NCBI RefSeq assembly: GCF_007559435.1
Contig: NZ_VMBP01000003.1
Coordinates: 186,001-250,000, forward strand
Source of the DNA: Ancylobacter moscoviensis
GTDB lineage: Bacteria > Pseudomonadota > Alphaproteobacteria > Rhizobiales > Xanthobacteraceae
Length of the DNA stretch: 64,000 nucleotides
Reading direction: 5' to 3'
Position numbers and translations under genes: made by a program. The notes under the pieces were generated by a model. That model ran no database searches. It worked only from the letters and a program-made list of their open reading frames with translations, and was not told where the DNA came from. Each line of letters opens with the position of its first letter. Positions within the stretch are counted from its first letter, which is position 1. Positions 1 to 10,404 of this stretch are shown here, piece after piece.

Positions 1-2
1 CC

Positions 3-872
3 TCGGCGCAGATCCTCATCCGCTACGCCAAGCGCGCCGGCGCGGCGGTCATCCTCGTCGGCCATGTCACCAAGGACGGCCAGATCGCCGGTCCGCGCGT
101 GGTCGAGCACATGGTCGACGCGGTGCTCTCCTTCGAGGGCGACGGCGCCCATCATTTTCGCATCCTGCGCGCACAGAAGAACCGCTTCGGGCCCACCGAC
201 GAGATCGGCGTGTTCGAGATGACCGGCCTCGGCCTGCGCGAGGTGGCCAACCCCTCCGAGCTGTTCCTCTCGAATCGCGACAGCGGCGCCCCCGGCACGG
301 CCGTCTATGCCGGCATGGAGGGCACCCGCCCGGTGCTGGTGGAAATCCAGGCGCTGGTCGTGCCGACGAGCCTCGGCACGCCGCGCCGCGCCGTCGTCGG
401 CTGGGACCCGAGCCGGCTCTCCATGGTGCTGGCGGTTCTGGAAGCGCGCTGCGGCATCAAGCTCGGCGCCCATGACGTGCACCTCAACGTCGCCGGCGGC
501 TTCCGCATCAGCGAGCCGGCCGCCGACCTCGCCGTGGCGGCCGCCCTCGTCTCCTCGCTGTCGGGCGCCGTGCTGCCCGCCGACAGCGTCTATTTCGGCG
601 AGGTGAGCCTCACCGGCGCCGTGCGCGCCGTGCCGCATTCCGTCGCCCGGCTCAAGGAAGCCGCCAAGCTGGGGTTCAACCGCGCCGTCGCGCCGGAAGC
701 CAAGGGGTCCGGCAAGAACGCGGACAAGGGCGCGGGCAAGGGAAACGGAGCCTCTAAGGAGACGCAGGAGCCTCCCCTCGCCATCGATACCGTCACCTCT
801 CTTGGGGATATCGTCGCCAACATCGCCGCCCGGGGCCGCCGCAGCGCCTCCCGCGAGCGGCAAGAGGGATGA
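3..872 (+). CDS. radA: DNA repair protein RadA/Sms, 3' part (5' end outside window)
   Basis: RadA is a RecA-like, Lon-related ATPase that processes branched recombination intermediates in the cytoplasm. The reading frame is open from the first bases of the window, where the RecA-core stretch ILVGHVTKDG is already in progress, so the zinc finger and Walker A lie upstream. The RadA signature KNRFG is visible at about residues 53-57 of this fragment, followed by the Lon-protease-like C-terminal domain. A low-complexity Gly/Lys insertion (GKGNGASK) sits near the C-terminus and is unusual for the family. cvpA follows after about 110 bases. The identity is secure; only the missing 5' end limits it. 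Confidence 0.95.
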   Translation, partial: SAQILIRYAKRAGAAVILVGHVTKDGQIAGPRVVEHMVDAVLSFEGDGAHHFRILRAQKNRFGPTDEIGVFEMTGLGLREVANPSELFLSNRDSGAPGTAVYAGMEGTRPVLVEIQALVVPTSLGTPRRAVVGWDPSRLSMVLAVLEARCGIKLGAHDVHLNVAGGFRISEPAADLAVAAALVSSLSGAVLPADSVYFGEVSLTGAVRAVPHSVARLKEAAKLGFNRAVAPEAKGSGKNADKGAGKGNGASKETQEPPLAIDTVTSLGDIVANIAARGRRSASRERQEG

Positions 873-981
873 CGGACGCCCTGCTCCGCGCTATACGTCG
901 CGCGGTCCCTTACGGGGCCGGAACAGCGCAGATTCGCTGCGCTTTCCTGTCGAAAGCCGCTAGGATCACGGTGCGCTCGTC

Positions 982-1581
982 TTGACGTTGCTCGACATCA
1001 TCCTTGTCGCCGTGATGGTGATCTCCGGCCTTCTGGCCATGGTGCGCGGGTTCGTGCGCGAGGTCTTCGCCATCGCCTCCTGGGTCGCCGCGGCGATCGT
1101 CACCCTCTACGCCTATCCCCACGTCCTGCCGCTGGCGAAGCAGTATATCGCCAACGACACCTTCGCGATGGCCGCGAGCGTGGGTGCGGTGTTCCTCCTC
1201 ACCCTGCTGATCGTCTCGATCATCACGGTGCGGATTTCGGACCTCGTGCTCGATAGCCGCATCGGCGCGCTGGACCGCACGCTGGGCTTCCTCTTCGGCC
1301 TCGCCCGCGGCTTCCTGATCATGGTTGTGGCCTTCCTGTTCTTCAACTGGCTGGTCCAGAACGAACAGGGCCAGCCGGACTGGATTCGCGACGCGCGGGC
1401 GAAGGTGGTCTTGCAAAGTGCGGGTGACTGGCTCATCTCCGTATTGCCGGAAGATCCCGAGAGCCTGATACGCGACATTCGCAACTCGAAGGAAGCCGAG
1501 CCGAACGAGCCGCCGCCGGAGCCCTTCAATCCGGGCACGGCCCCGGCCACTCCCGGCCCGGCGTCGCCGCCGGCGCCTTAA
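982..1581 (+). CDS. cvpA: CvpA family inner-membrane protein
   Basis: This is a 199-residue membrane protein of the CvpA family (named for colicin V production), whose members lie next to purF in many proteobacteria. The start is a TTG giving MTLLDII, the usual family N-terminus. Four hydrophobic segments lie at roughly residues 4-22, 27-45, 62-84 and 102-122. The C-terminal 40 residues are proline-rich and probably cytoplasmic or periplasmic tail. Position between radA and purF is the standard arrangement in this order of bacteria. The biochemical role is not known; envelope maintenance is the usual proposal. Confidence 0.88.
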   Translation: MTLLDIILVAVMVISGLLAMVRGFVREVFAIASWVAAAIVTLYAYPHVLPLAKQYIANDTFAMAASVGAVFLLTLLIVSIITVRISDLVLDSRIGALDRTLGFLFGLARGFLIMVVAFLFFNWLVQNEQGQPDWIRDARAKVVLQSAGDWLISVLPEDPESLIRDIRNSKEAEPNEPPPEPFNPGTAPATPGPASPPAP

Positions 1582-1680
1582 TTCGACCGCGCCCGTGGGA
1601 CAAAGCCGTCCCGGGGCGCTGTTGCATTTGAGCTAGTGGAGCGGGCGCAGCCTCGAACTGCGCCGAGGAGCGATGGTCCT

Positions 1681-3180
1681 ATGGCCGACCTGACTGTTGA
1701 CGACGTGGCGCCGAAATCGGCGGTGGCCGACGATTTCTACGACGACTACGGGGACACGCTGCGCGAGGAGTGCGGCGTGTTCGGCATTTACGGGCACCCC
1801 GACGCCGCGGCGATCACCGCCCTCGGCCTGCACGCCCTGCAGCATCGCGGGCAGGAAGCAGCCGGCATAACCACTTATGACGGCAGCCGTTTCCACTCGG
1901 AACGCCGCCTCGGCCTCGTCAGCGACGCCTTTTCCGACGGCGACGCGATCAAGCGTCTGCCCGGCCATATCGCGGTCGGCCATGTCCGCTACTCGACGAC
2001 CGGCGAGACCATCCTGCGCAACGTGCAGCCGCTCTTCGCCGAGCTCGACGGCGGCGGGTTCGCCATCGCCCACAACGGGAACCTGACCAACGGCCTCACC
2101 CTGCGCCGCCAGCTCATCCGTGACGGCGCCATCTGCCAGTCGACCTCCGACACCGAGGTGATGCTCCACCTCGTCGCCCGCTCCAAGCGCCCCCGCTTCA
2201 CCGAACGCTTCGTCGACGCCCTGCGCTCCATCGAGGGGGCCTATGCCTTTGTCGGCCTCACCAACAAGAAGCTGGTGGGTGCCCGCGACCCGCTCGGCAT
2301 CCGCCCGCTGGTGCTCGGCGAACTCGACGGCCACCCGATCCTGACCTCCGAGACCTGCGCTCTCGACATAATTGGTGCGCGCCATGTGCGCGACATCGAG
2401 CCGGGCGAGGTCATCGTCTTCTCCTCCGACAAGGTGGAGACGCTGCGCCCCTTCGGCAGCGTGCCGCCGCGTCCCTGCATCTTCGAGTACATCTATTTCG
2501 CCCGCCCGGACTCGGTCGTGGGCGGCCGCTCGGTCTACCAGGTCCGCAAGACCATGGGCATGCAGCTCGCCGCCGAGGCGCCCGCCGATGCCGACCTCGT
2601 GGTGCCGGTGCCGGACTCCGGCGTGCCGGCGGCCATCGGCTTCTCGCAGGCCTCCGGCCTTCCCTACGAGCTGGGCATCATCCGCAACCACTATGTGGGA
2701 CGCACCTTCATCCAGCCGACCCAGTCGGTGCGCGACCAGGGCGTGCGGATGAAGCACTCGGCCAACCGCGCCGTCGTCGAGGGCAAGCGCATCGTGCTGA
2801 TCGACGACAGCCTGGTGCGTGGCACGACGTCGGTCAAAATCGTCCGCATGATGCGCGAGGCCGGGGCGCGCGAGGTGCATTTCCGCATCTCCTCGCCGCC
2901 AATCACCCACCCCGACTATTACGGCATCGACACGCCGGACCGCGACAAGCTGCTCGCCGCGACGCATGACCTCGAAGGCATGCGCCGCTACATCGGCGCC
3001 GACAGCCTCGCCTTCCTCTCCATCGACGGCATCTACAAGTCGATGGGCTATGAGGGCCGCGATCCCGTGTGCCCGCAGTTCACCGATCACTGCTTCACCG
3101 GCGAGTATCCGACCCCGCTGACCGACCGCGAAGGCGAGGTTTCGCCGCGCCAGCTCTCCCTGCTGGCCGAGGCGAGCTGA
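1681..3180 (+). CDS. purF: amidophosphoribosyltransferase (first step of purine synthesis)
   Basis: PurF converts PRPP and glutamine to 5-phosphoribosylamine. The chosen ATG at 1681 follows a GAGGAG box; a GTG at 1636 would add 15 residues without family support. With this start the catalytic N-terminal-nucleophile cysteine is Cys31 in ECGVFGIYG, implying removal of a 30-residue propeptide as in the Bacillus-type enzyme. The glutaminase domain fills the N-terminal half, and the PRPP-binding loop (IVLIDDSLVRGTTS) lies at about residues 370-383. Cysteines near the C-terminus (CPQFTDHC) fit the iron-sulfur cluster seen in that subgroup. The protein is 499 residues, normal length. A VOC gene follows 6 bases after the stop. 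Confidence 0.97.
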   Translation: MADLTVDDVAPKSAVADDFYDDYGDTLREECGVFGIYGHPDAAAITALGLHALQHRGQEAAGITTYDGSRFHSERRLGLVSDAFSDGDAIKRLPGHIAVGHVRYSTTGETILRNVQPLFAELDGGGFAIAHNGNLTNGLTLRRQLIRDGAICQSTSDTEVMLHLVARSKRPRFTERFVDALRSIEGAYAFVGLTNKKLVGARDPLGIRPLVLGELDGHPILTSETCALDIIGARHVRDIEPGEVIVFSSDKVETLRPFGSVPPRPCIFEYIYFARPDSVVGGRSVYQVRKTMGMQLAAEAPADADLVVPVPDSGVPAAIGFSQASGLPYELGIIRNHYVGRTFIQPTQSVRDQGVRMKHSANRAVVEGKRIVLIDDSLVRGTTSVKIVRMMREAGAREVHFRISSPPITHPDYYGIDTPDRDKLLAATHDLEGMRRYIGADSLAFLSIDGIYKSMGYEGRDPVCPQFTDHCFTGEYPTPLTDREGEVSPRQLSLLAEAS

Positions 3181-3186
3181 CACGCC

Positions 3187-3603
3187 GTGGTCGAGCTTCG
3201 GGAATGGCATCGCGGCCGCCTCATCGACCACATCCAGCTGGTGGTGAAGGACCTCGAGGCCTGCCGCCGCTTCTACGGCGCCGCGCTTGAGGTGCTCGGC
3301 GTCCCGGTGGTCGACGGCGAAGGCTATTTCTTCGCCGACGAACTCTTCGTCAGCGCCGGCGAGCCGACCACGGGCCGCGCCCACCTCGCCTTCCAGGCGC
3401 CGGACGAGGAAACCGTGCGGCGCTTCCACGCCGCCGCCCTGAACGCCGGCGGGCGCGACAATGGCGCGCCGGGCCTGCGGGACTATCATCCCGGCTATTA
3501 CGCCGCCTTCGTGCTCGACCCCGAAGGCAACAACATCGAAGCGGTCACTCACGGCCCCGCCCGGCGTTCCGCGCCGTCGGTGGTCATGACCGACGAAACG
3601 TAA
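3187..3603 (+). CDS. VOC-superfamily (glyoxalase-like) protein
   Basis: This 138-residue protein has the vicinal-oxygen-chelate fold: it opens with IDHIQLVVKDLEACRRFY, a typical first beta-alpha-beta unit, and closes with the second module ending in DPEGNNIEAV. Such proteins bind a divalent metal and act as glyoxalases, dioxygenases or resistance proteins. The substrate cannot be told from sequence. The GTG start lies 6 bases after purF and the next SDR gene starts 17 bases after its stop, so the three genes look co-transcribed. Confidence 0.8.
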   Translation: MVELREWHRGRLIDHIQLVVKDLEACRRFYGAALEVLGVPVVDGEGYFFADELFVSAGEPTTGRAHLAFQAPDEETVRRFHAAALNAGGRDNGAPGLRDYHPGYYAAFVLDPEGNNIEAVTHGPARRSAPSVVMTDET

Positions 3604-3620
3604 GCGTTCGAGGAAACCCC

Positions 3621-4391
3621 ATGTCGGATATCCCCGCGGCGGACACGTCCGCGCGCCCGCTCGCCGGGCGCATCGCCCTCGTCACCGGCGCCACCCGCGG
3701 CATCGGCCAGGCGACCGCCCTCGCCCTCGCCGAGGCCGGCGCGCACATCGTCGCCATCGGCCGCACGACCGGCGCGCTGGAGGAGCTCGACGACGCCATC
3801 GTCACGGCCGGCTCCACCGCGACGCTGGTGCCGCTCGACATGAAGGACGGCGAGGGCATCGACCGGCTCGGCGGCGCTCTCTACGAGCGCTTCGGCAAGC
3901 TCGACATCTTCGTCGGCAATGCCGGCGTGCTCGGCCCGATGACGCCGCTGGCGCAGATCGACCCCAAGGAGTGGGACGACACGCTGGCCGTGAACCTGAC
4001 CGCCAACTGGCGCCTCGTGCGCTCGCTCGATCCGCTGCTGCGCCTGTCGACCGCCGGCCGCGCCGTGCTGGTCTCCTCCGGCGCCGCGCACAAGGCGCGG
4101 GCCTATTGGGGGCCCTATTCCATCACCAAGGCCGCGGTGGAAGTGCTGGCCCGCACCTGGGCGGCGGAGGTGATGAACATCTCGAACCTCAAAGTGAACC
4201 TCATCAACCCCGGGCCGATCCGCACCCGCATGCGGGCCAAGGCCTTCCCGAGCGAGGACCCGAACACCCTCCCCGCCCCGGAAGAGGTCGCCGCCGCCAT
4301 CCTCGCCCTCTGCCTGCCGGGCTTCGAGGAAACCGGCCGCCTCTACGACTTCCCCACCCGCAGCCTCAAGGCGTTCCCGGTTCCGGTGTGA
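3621..4391 (+). CDS. SDR family NAD(P)-dependent oxidoreductase
   Basis: This is a 256-residue classical short-chain dehydrogenase. The cofactor motif TGATRGIG is at residues 22-29, NAG lies at the end of beta-4, the catalytic Ser is in LVSSGAA and the Tyr-x3-Lys pair in YSITKAA. The C-terminal NPGPIRT loop is also standard. An SDR directly after purF is a recurrent arrangement in Hyphomicrobiales, but the substrate is unknown. It ends 20 bases before a bidirectional terminator that closes the radA-purF direction. Confidence 0.85.
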   Translation: MSDIPAADTSARPLAGRIALVTGATRGIGQATALALAEAGAHIVAIGRTTGALEELDDAIVTAGSTATLVPLDMKDGEGIDRLGGALYERFGKLDIFVGNAGVLGPMTPLAQIDPKEWDDTLAVNLTANWRLVRSLDPLLRLSTAGRAVLVSSGAAHKARAYWGPYSITKAAVEVLARTWAAEVMNISNLKVNLINPGPIRTRMRAKAFPSEDPNTLPAPEEVAAAILALCLPGFEETGRLYDFPTRSLKAFPVPV

Positions 4392-4411
4392 ACGCCCCCG
4401 CACGAGACGAA

Positions 4412-4439
4412 AAAAGGGACGGCGCGAGCCGTCCCTTTT
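4412..4439. terminator. bidirectional intrinsic terminator between the SDR gene and der
   Basis: The arms AAAAGGGACGGC and GCCGTCCCTTTT are perfectly complementary around a 4-base GCGA loop, giving a GC-rich stem with an A-tract on one side and a T-tract on the other. It sits between two convergent genes and can serve both. Confidence 0.88.
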
Positions 4440-4461
4440 GCATTCCGTCGACCGATCCCGC

Positions 4462-5808
4462 TCAGTCCTTCTCGGCGTAGGGATTGTCCTTCTCGCGCAG
4501 CGTGAGCCGGATCGGCACGCCCGGCAGATCGAAGCTCTGGCGCAGATTGTTCACGAGATAGCGGACATAGCTCTCCGGCAGCGCGTCGGCGCGCGAGCAG
4601 AACAGCACGAAGCTCGGCGGGCGCGCCTTCGGCTGGGTGATGTAGCGCAGCTTGATGCGACGGCCGGAGACGGCCGGTGGCGGATGCTCGCTGGTCACCT
4701 CGCCCAGCCAGCGGTTGAGCGGGTTGGTCGCGACGCGGCGGTTCCACACTTCATGCGCCTGGCCGACCGCGCGCACGAGACGATCGAGCCCCTCGCCGGT
4801 GAGGCCGGAGACCAGCACCACCGGCGCGCCCCGCAGCTGCGGGAGCCAATGGTCCGCCTCCCCGCGCACGCGGGTGACGAAGCCCGGCTGGTCCTTGACG
4901 AGATCGGATTTCGACAGCGCCAGCACCACCGCCCGCCCCTCGCGCTCGGCGAGGTCGGCGATGCGCAGGTCCTGCTCCTCGAAGGGATGGGTGGCGTCCA
5001 TCAGCACGATCACCACCTCGGCGAAGCGCGCCGCGCGCAGGCCATCGGCGACGGAGAGCTTCTCCAGCTTGTCGTCGATGCGGGCGCGCTTGCGCATGCC
5101 GGCGGTGTCGAAGACGCGCAGCGCCACGCCGTGGCGCTCCACATCCACGGCGATGGAATCGCGGGTGATGCCGGCCTCCGGGCCGGTCAGCAGCCGGTCC
5201 TCGCCCAGCAGCGCGTTGATCAGCGTGGACTTGCCGGCATTGGGCCGCCCGAGCACCGCGACGCGGATGCGCCGGCCGCCCTCGCCGCCTTCCTCCTCGT
5301 CCTCGTCGGCGTCGTCCGGCAGGCATTGCGCCAGCGCGCGCACGAGGTCCGCCATGCCGTCGCCGTGCTCGGCGGAAAGCTCCACCGGCTCGCCGAGGCC
5401 CAGCGCATAGGAATCGAGCGTGCCGCCCTCCGAGCCCCGCGCCTCGGCCTTGTTGGCCACGAGGATGGTGTGCTTGCCGGAACGGCGGGCGAGTTCGGCG
5501 AAGGCGCGGTCGCTCGGCGTGACGCCGGCCTTGGCGTCGATGAGGAACAGCAGCACGTCGGCGTCGTCGATGGCCGCCTCGGTCTGCGCCCGCATGCGGC
5601 CTTCGAGCGATTCGGCCTTGGCCTCCTCCAGCCCCGCCGTGTCGATCACGCGGAAGGAGAGATGGCCGAGCCGGGCATCGCCCTCGCGCCGGTCACGGGT
5701 CACGCCGGGACGGTCGTCGACCAGCGCGAGACGCTTGCCGACGAGGCGATTGAACAGCGTCGACTTGCCGACATTGGGCCGGCCGACAATGGCGACGGTC
5801 ATCGTCAT
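4462..5808 (-). CDS. der: ribosome-assembly GTPase Der (EngA)
   Basis: Der is the double-GTPase needed for 50S ribosomal subunit maturation. Both G domains are visible: GRPNVGKST with the G3 DTAG near the N-terminus, and GRPNAGKST with its own DTAG after an acidic linker ([13 protein letters not shown]). The C-terminal KH-like domain ends in LREKDNPY. At 448 residues it is normal length. It is the last gene of a minus-strand group after a TPR-like membrane protein and a lipoprotein, an order like that around der in many proteobacteria, where a YfgM-like and an outer-membrane assembly protein precede it. Confidence 0.96.
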   Translation of the reverse strand: MTMTVAIVGRPNVGKSTLFNRLVGKRLALVDDRPGVTRDRREGDARLGHLSFRVIDTAGLEEAKAESLEGRMRAQTEAAIDDADVLLFLIDAKAGVTPSDRAFAELARRSGKHTILVANKAEARGSEGGTLDSYALGLGEPVELSAEHGDGMADLVRALAQCLPDDADEDEEEGGEGGRRIRVAVLGRPNAGKSTLINALLGEDRLLTGPEAGITRDSIAVDVERHGVALRVFDTAGMRKRARIDDKLEKLSVADGLRAARFAEVVIVLMDATHPFEEQDLRIADLAEREGRAVVLALSKSDLVKDQPGFVTRVRGEADHWLPQLRGAPVVLVSGLTGEGLDRLVRAVGQAHEVWNRRVATNPLNRWLGEVTSEHPPPAVSGRRIKLRYITQPKARPPSFVLFCSRADALPESYVRYLVNNLRQSFDLPGVPIRLTLREKDNPYAEKD

Positions 5809-5832
5809 GGAATGGGGGCGCCTCCGCGCCGG

Positions 5833-6114
5833 TCAGCGGGCCGGAGTGGTGCCCGAGGCGGGCGCGGCGGGAGCGGCCGAAGGCTCGGTCGACAGGCCAT
5901 AGGCCGAGTTGGCCGGCTGCGGCGGAGCCTGGTTGTAGTCGATGCCAGGCACGCCCTCGGGGAACACCGGCTGGCGCGCGCCCGGCAGGGGCTTCTCGCG
6001 CTCGTTGAAGGGGTTCAGCGATTCGAGGGTCTCGCAGCCGGCGGATGCGAGGGTCAGCCCGAGCACGGGGACCAGCAGCAGCGCGCGGCGCAACCGGAGC
6101 TTGGCATGGTGCAT
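5833..6114 (-). CDS. small proline-rich lipoprotein
   Basis: This 93-residue protein starts at an ATG at 6114. It has a basic N-terminus, a hydrophobic core and a lipobox LASAGC, with Cys27 as the predicted lipidated residue, so it is probably tethered to the inner leaflet of the outer membrane. The mature part is short and Pro/Ala-rich with no recognisable domain. Its place between the TPR-like protein and der matches that of BamB in gammaproteobacteria, but it has no beta-propeller and is far too short to be BamB. It may be a truncated or unrelated partner. The function is unknown. Confidence 0.75.
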   Translation of the reverse strand: MHHAKLRLRRALLLVPVLGLTLASAGCETLESLNPFNEREKPLPGARQPVFPEGVPGIDYNQAPPQPANSAYGLSTEPSAAPAAPASGTTPAR

Positions 6115-6125
6115 GGAGCTTCTCC

Positions 6126-6851
6126 TCACTGCACGGCAGGAGCGGCGGCCGGCGCATCTGCCGGAGCCGGAGCGGAGGTCGGGGCCGCGGCCGGCGCCGG
6201 AAGCGGCATGGAAGCGGCCGCCAGCGTGCGCATCAGCTCGGCGCGACGGCGCAGGCCGGGAGGGATCTGGCCATCGTTCAGCAGCGCGGTGAAGGTGTCG
6301 GTCGCCGCCTTGTAGTCGCCGGCCTTGTACTGGGCGAGACCGATGATCTCGCGCGCGGAATAGCGGAAGGCGCCTTCCGGCGTGTCGAGCGGCTTCACCC
6401 GGCCCTCGATGTCCGCGAACGGCGCGGTATCGACCAGCAGCAGCGCGGCGCGGATCTGCGCCACATTCTGCATCAGCCGGCTGATCGACGGATCCTTGGC
6501 GAGCGCATCGTAATCGGCGACGGCGGCGGCCCGGTCGGTCTTGGCCAGCTCGGCCGCCGCGCGGAAGCGCGCGAGAACGCGATAGCCCGGCGTGCCGTCC
6601 TTCTCGATCTGCTGGAACGCGGCATCCGCCTCGGCGGCCTTGCCATCCGCCGCGAGTTGCAGCGCGGCCTCGAACTGCGCGCCGGCCGCCTGATCCTGCT
6701 GCAGGCGCCACCATTCATAGCCGCGCCAGCCGGCGACAGCGACGACGATCAGCACCGCGAGACCGACGACATAGGCGCCGTAACGCGTCCAGAGACGGTT
6801 GAAACGCTCGCGACGCAGATCCTCGTCGATCTCGTGGAAGATGTCAGCCAT
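6126..6851 (-). CDS. TPR-like membrane-anchored protein (YfgM-like)
   Basis: This 241-residue protein starts at MADIFHEIDEDLRRER (ATG 6851; an upstream in-frame ATG at 6875 is less likely). It has one transmembrane segment at about residues 24-45, then helical repeats, then a Pro/Ala-rich tail. This layout matches the tetratricopeptide YfgM family, which in Escherichia coli associates with the Sec translocon and periplasmic chaperones. The gene lies 11 bases before the lipoprotein gene and upstream of der, the conserved YfgM neighbourhood. The assignment rests on topology and context more than on a motif. Confidence 0.75.
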   Translation of the reverse strand: MADIFHEIDEDLRRERFNRLWTRYGAYVVGLAVLIVVAVAGWRGYEWWRLQQDQAAGAQFEAALQLAADGKAAEADAAFQQIEKDGTPGYRVLARFRAAAELAKTDRAAAVADYDALAKDPSISRLMQNVAQIRAALLLVDTAPFADIEGRVKPLDTPEGAFRYSAREIIGLAQYKAGDYKAATDTFTALLNDGQIPPGLRRRAELMRTLAAASMPLPAPAAAPTSAPAPADAPAAAPAVQ

Positions 6852-7060
6852 GTCGGTCCGTGGAACTCGTCGCAAGGCGCCGGCACACAGGCGCCGGGCG
6901 GTATCTGAAAGGCCGGGTAAACTAGCGATGCGGCTTCAACAAGGCAAATCGGCGCGCCGCCTCTCCACTGCCCATCGTAATTTGCCGCCGGGCGCCAGTT
7001 GGCTCGTCATGGCCGGGGGCCCGGAGATGACGGTCCAAAGGCCGCCGCCCCGCCGGCGCC

Positions 7061-7882
7061 TCACCCCTTCTTCGGCGCGTAGACATGCTCCGGCCCGGGG
7101 AAGCTGCGGCCCCGCACCTCGCTGGCATAGGCCTCCACGGCCGCGCCGATGGCCGGGCCGATCTCGGCGAACTTCTTGACGAAGCGCGGCACGCGGTCGG
7201 ACAGGCCGAGCATGTCCTCCAGCACCAGGATCTGCCCGTCGCAGGCCACCGACCCGCCGATGCCGATGGTCGGCGGAGCGACCTCCTCGGTGATCTGCCG
7301 GGCCAGCGGCTCCGAGATCGCCTCCAGCACCATGGCGAAGGCGCCGGCATCGGCGATGGAGCGGGCGTCGTCGAGGATCAGCGCCGCGCTCGCCTCGTCG
7401 CGACCGAGCGCCTTGAAGGAGCCGAGCGTGTTGATCGCCTGCGGGGTCAGTCCGACATGGCCCATCACCGGCACGCCGCGATCGGCGAGGAAGCGCACCG
7501 TCTCGGCCATGCGGCGCCCGCCTTCCAGCTTCACGGCGCCGGCGCCGGTCTCCTTGAGCACGCGGGAGGCGGTGGCGAAGGCCTGCTGGGGCGAGCCCTC
7601 ATAGGAGCCGAAGGGCAGGTCCACCACGACGAGCGCCCGCGCGGAGCCGCGCATCACCGCCTGTCCCTGAAGGATCATCATGTCGACCGTCACCGGCACG
7701 GTGGTCTCCATGCCGTGCATCACCATGCCCAGCGAGTCGCCCACCAGCATGAAGTCGACATGCGGGTCGATGAGACGGGCGGTATGCGCGTGATAGGCGG
7801 TCAGCGAGACGATCGGATCGCCGCCCTTCTTCGCACGGATATCCGGTGCGGTCAGACGGCGCGCGGCGGACTGGACGGACAT
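7061..7882 (-). CDS. panB: ketopantoate hydroxymethyltransferase
   Basis: PanB transfers a hydroxymethyl group from 5,10-methylene-tetrahydrofolate to 2-ketoisovalerate, the first step of pantothenate synthesis. The 273-residue TIM-barrel protein shows [11 protein letters not shown], with the metal-binding Asp, then KLEGG and GHVGLTPQ. It is full length. An nnrU-family gene lies 36 bases upstream on the same strand. In methylotrophs this enzyme competes for C1 units, but nothing here indicates special regulation. Confidence 0.95.
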   Translation of the reverse strand: MSVQSAARRLTAPDIRAKKGGDPIVSLTAYHAHTARLIDPHVDFMLVGDSLGMVMHGMETTVPVTVDMMILQGQAVMRGSARALVVVDLPFGSYEGSPQQAFATASRVLKETGAGAVKLEGGRRMAETVRFLADRGVPVMGHVGLTPQAINTLGSFKALGRDEASAALILDDARSIADAGAFAMVLEAISEPLARQITEEVAPPTIGIGGSVACDGQILVLEDMLGLSDRVPRFVKKFAEIGPAIGAAVEAYASEVRGRSFPGPEHVYAPKKG

Positions 7883-7918
7883 TTCAGGCGGTTTCCTCGT
7901 GTTCTTGTAAGGGCTTGG

Positions 7919-8488
7919 TCAGCCCATCACCGGCACCCCGACGATGTAGGGGTGGAACCAGAAGGCAAGGGCCGCATAAAGCACGACACCGCCGACGATC
8001 GCAATGATGTCGCCGCCCCAGCCGGCCGGCGCCACCGGCAGCGGCGCGCCGCGACGCTTGGCCATGATGCGCATCACCACCGCCCAGGCGAGGATGACCA
8101 CCGCGAGCGTCACCGTGGCGGCGTCGCCATTGGCGAGCAGATGCGCCAGCGCCCAGGTCTTGATCGCCACCAGGAAGGGAAACTTCAGCCATGCCTTGAG
8201 GTGGCTCGGCACCAATGCGGCCACGGTGGCGATGGACGCGATCAGCATCAGCAGCAGCGCCAGATGACGCAGTCCGACCGGCGGATCGTAGAGCTGCGCC
8301 GGCCCTTCAGCCCGCCACTGGCCGTAGCCATAGGCGATCAGCAGCACGCCGGCGAGGGCGACGACACCGTGAATGACGCGGTAGGTCGTCGTGCCGAGCT
8401 GGGCGGACGCCGCCGCGCCGATCTTGCGGCGCGCGGTGAGGATATGGATGGCAACGAACAGGACGAGGCCCGCCAGCATCAGGATCAT
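7919..8488 (-). CDS. nnrU: NnrU family membrane protein
   Basis: This 189-residue integral membrane protein has about five or six hydrophobic segments and the family pattern LGTTTYRVIHG and ALVPSHLKAWLKFPFLVAIKTWALAHLLANGD. NnrU was named in Rhodobacter for a link to nitrite/nitric-oxide metabolism, and the family overlaps isoprenoid-modifying membrane proteins. No denitrification genes lie nearby, so the role here is open. It probably shares a transcript with panB. Confidence 0.82.
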   Translation of the reverse strand: MILMLAGLVLFVAIHILTARRKIGAAASAQLGTTTYRVIHGVVALAGVLLIAYGYGQWRAEGPAQLYDPPVGLRHLALLLMLIASIATVAALVPSHLKAWLKFPFLVAIKTWALAHLLANGDAATVTLAVVILAWAVVMRIMAKRRGAPLPVAPAGWGGDIIAIVGGVVLYAALAFWFHPYIVGVPVMG

Positions 8489-8718
8489 GGAAATGCGCTC
8501 CCGGATTGGATTCCGGCGCGACGCTAGATCGTTTCCAATCGGAGCGCCATCCGGGTTGGCCGCGTCCGTTTGCCCATCCCCTCGCGCGTCGGTCCGCGTG
8601 CCTGTGGCGCGATCCGATGCCGGCCGATCAGCCGGATGTGTAAACCATAAGACGTTTCGAGGCTCCCGCCGTCGCCGGTATCGTGCCAGAATACCGCCAC
8701 AATGTCGGGGATGCCGGG

Positions 8719-9144
8719 ATGAGACATCTTCTTGCCGCCCTCGTTGGGGGCATGCTCCTCTTTCTCGCCGCGCCGGCCGGTGCGCAGAGCGTGACGGCCC
8801 ACATCGATCTGTCGCGTCAGGTGATGAAGGTCTCGGTGGACGGGGTGCCGCGCTATGTCTGGCCGGTCTCCACCGCCCGCAAGGGCTACCGCACGCCGGT
8901 CGGCAGCTACCGGCCGCAGCGGCTGCATCGGCGCTACTTCTCGCGCAAGTACTACAACTCGCCCATGCCCTACTCGATCTTCTTCCACGGCGGCTATGCC
9001 ATTCACGGGACGAACGATCTGAACCGGCTCGGGCGTCCGGCCTCGCATGGCTGCGTCCGGTTGCATCCGGGCAACGCCGCGACGCTGTTCGCGCTTGTGA
9101 ATGATTACGGGCGCGCCAATACGCGCATTGTCATTACCCGTTGA
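8719..9144 (+). CDS. L,D-transpeptidase (YkuD domain), exported
   Basis: This 141-residue protein starts at ATG 8719 (MRHLLAAL) with a signal peptide ending near APAGAQS. The YkuD catalytic motif is intact: a conserved His-Gly before NDLNRLG, then RPASHGCVRL with catalytic Cys112. Such enzymes form 3-3 peptidoglycan cross-links or attach proteins to peptidoglycan in the periplasm. It consists of little more than the catalytic domain. The upstream 230 bases hold no gene I can support. Confidence 0.9.
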   Translation: MRHLLAALVGGMLLFLAAPAGAQSVTAHIDLSRQVMKVSVDGVPRYVWPVSTARKGYRTPVGSYRPQRLHRRYFSRKYYNSPMPYSIFFHGGYAIHGTNDLNRLGRPASHGCVRLHPGNAATLFALVNDYGRANTRIVITR

Positions 9145-9225
9145 TCGGGGCATTGCTAGCGTCGGTAGGCACATGCCGGAGCTACCGACGGCCCGGCTGA
9201 AGGCCATTTGCGCAGGTGGGCCTTC

Positions 9226-10404
<1,179 letters not shown>

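Noticed and set aside
5833-6114. BamB assignment for the protein before der
   Set aside because: Only 93 residues, with a lipobox but no beta-propeller repeats.
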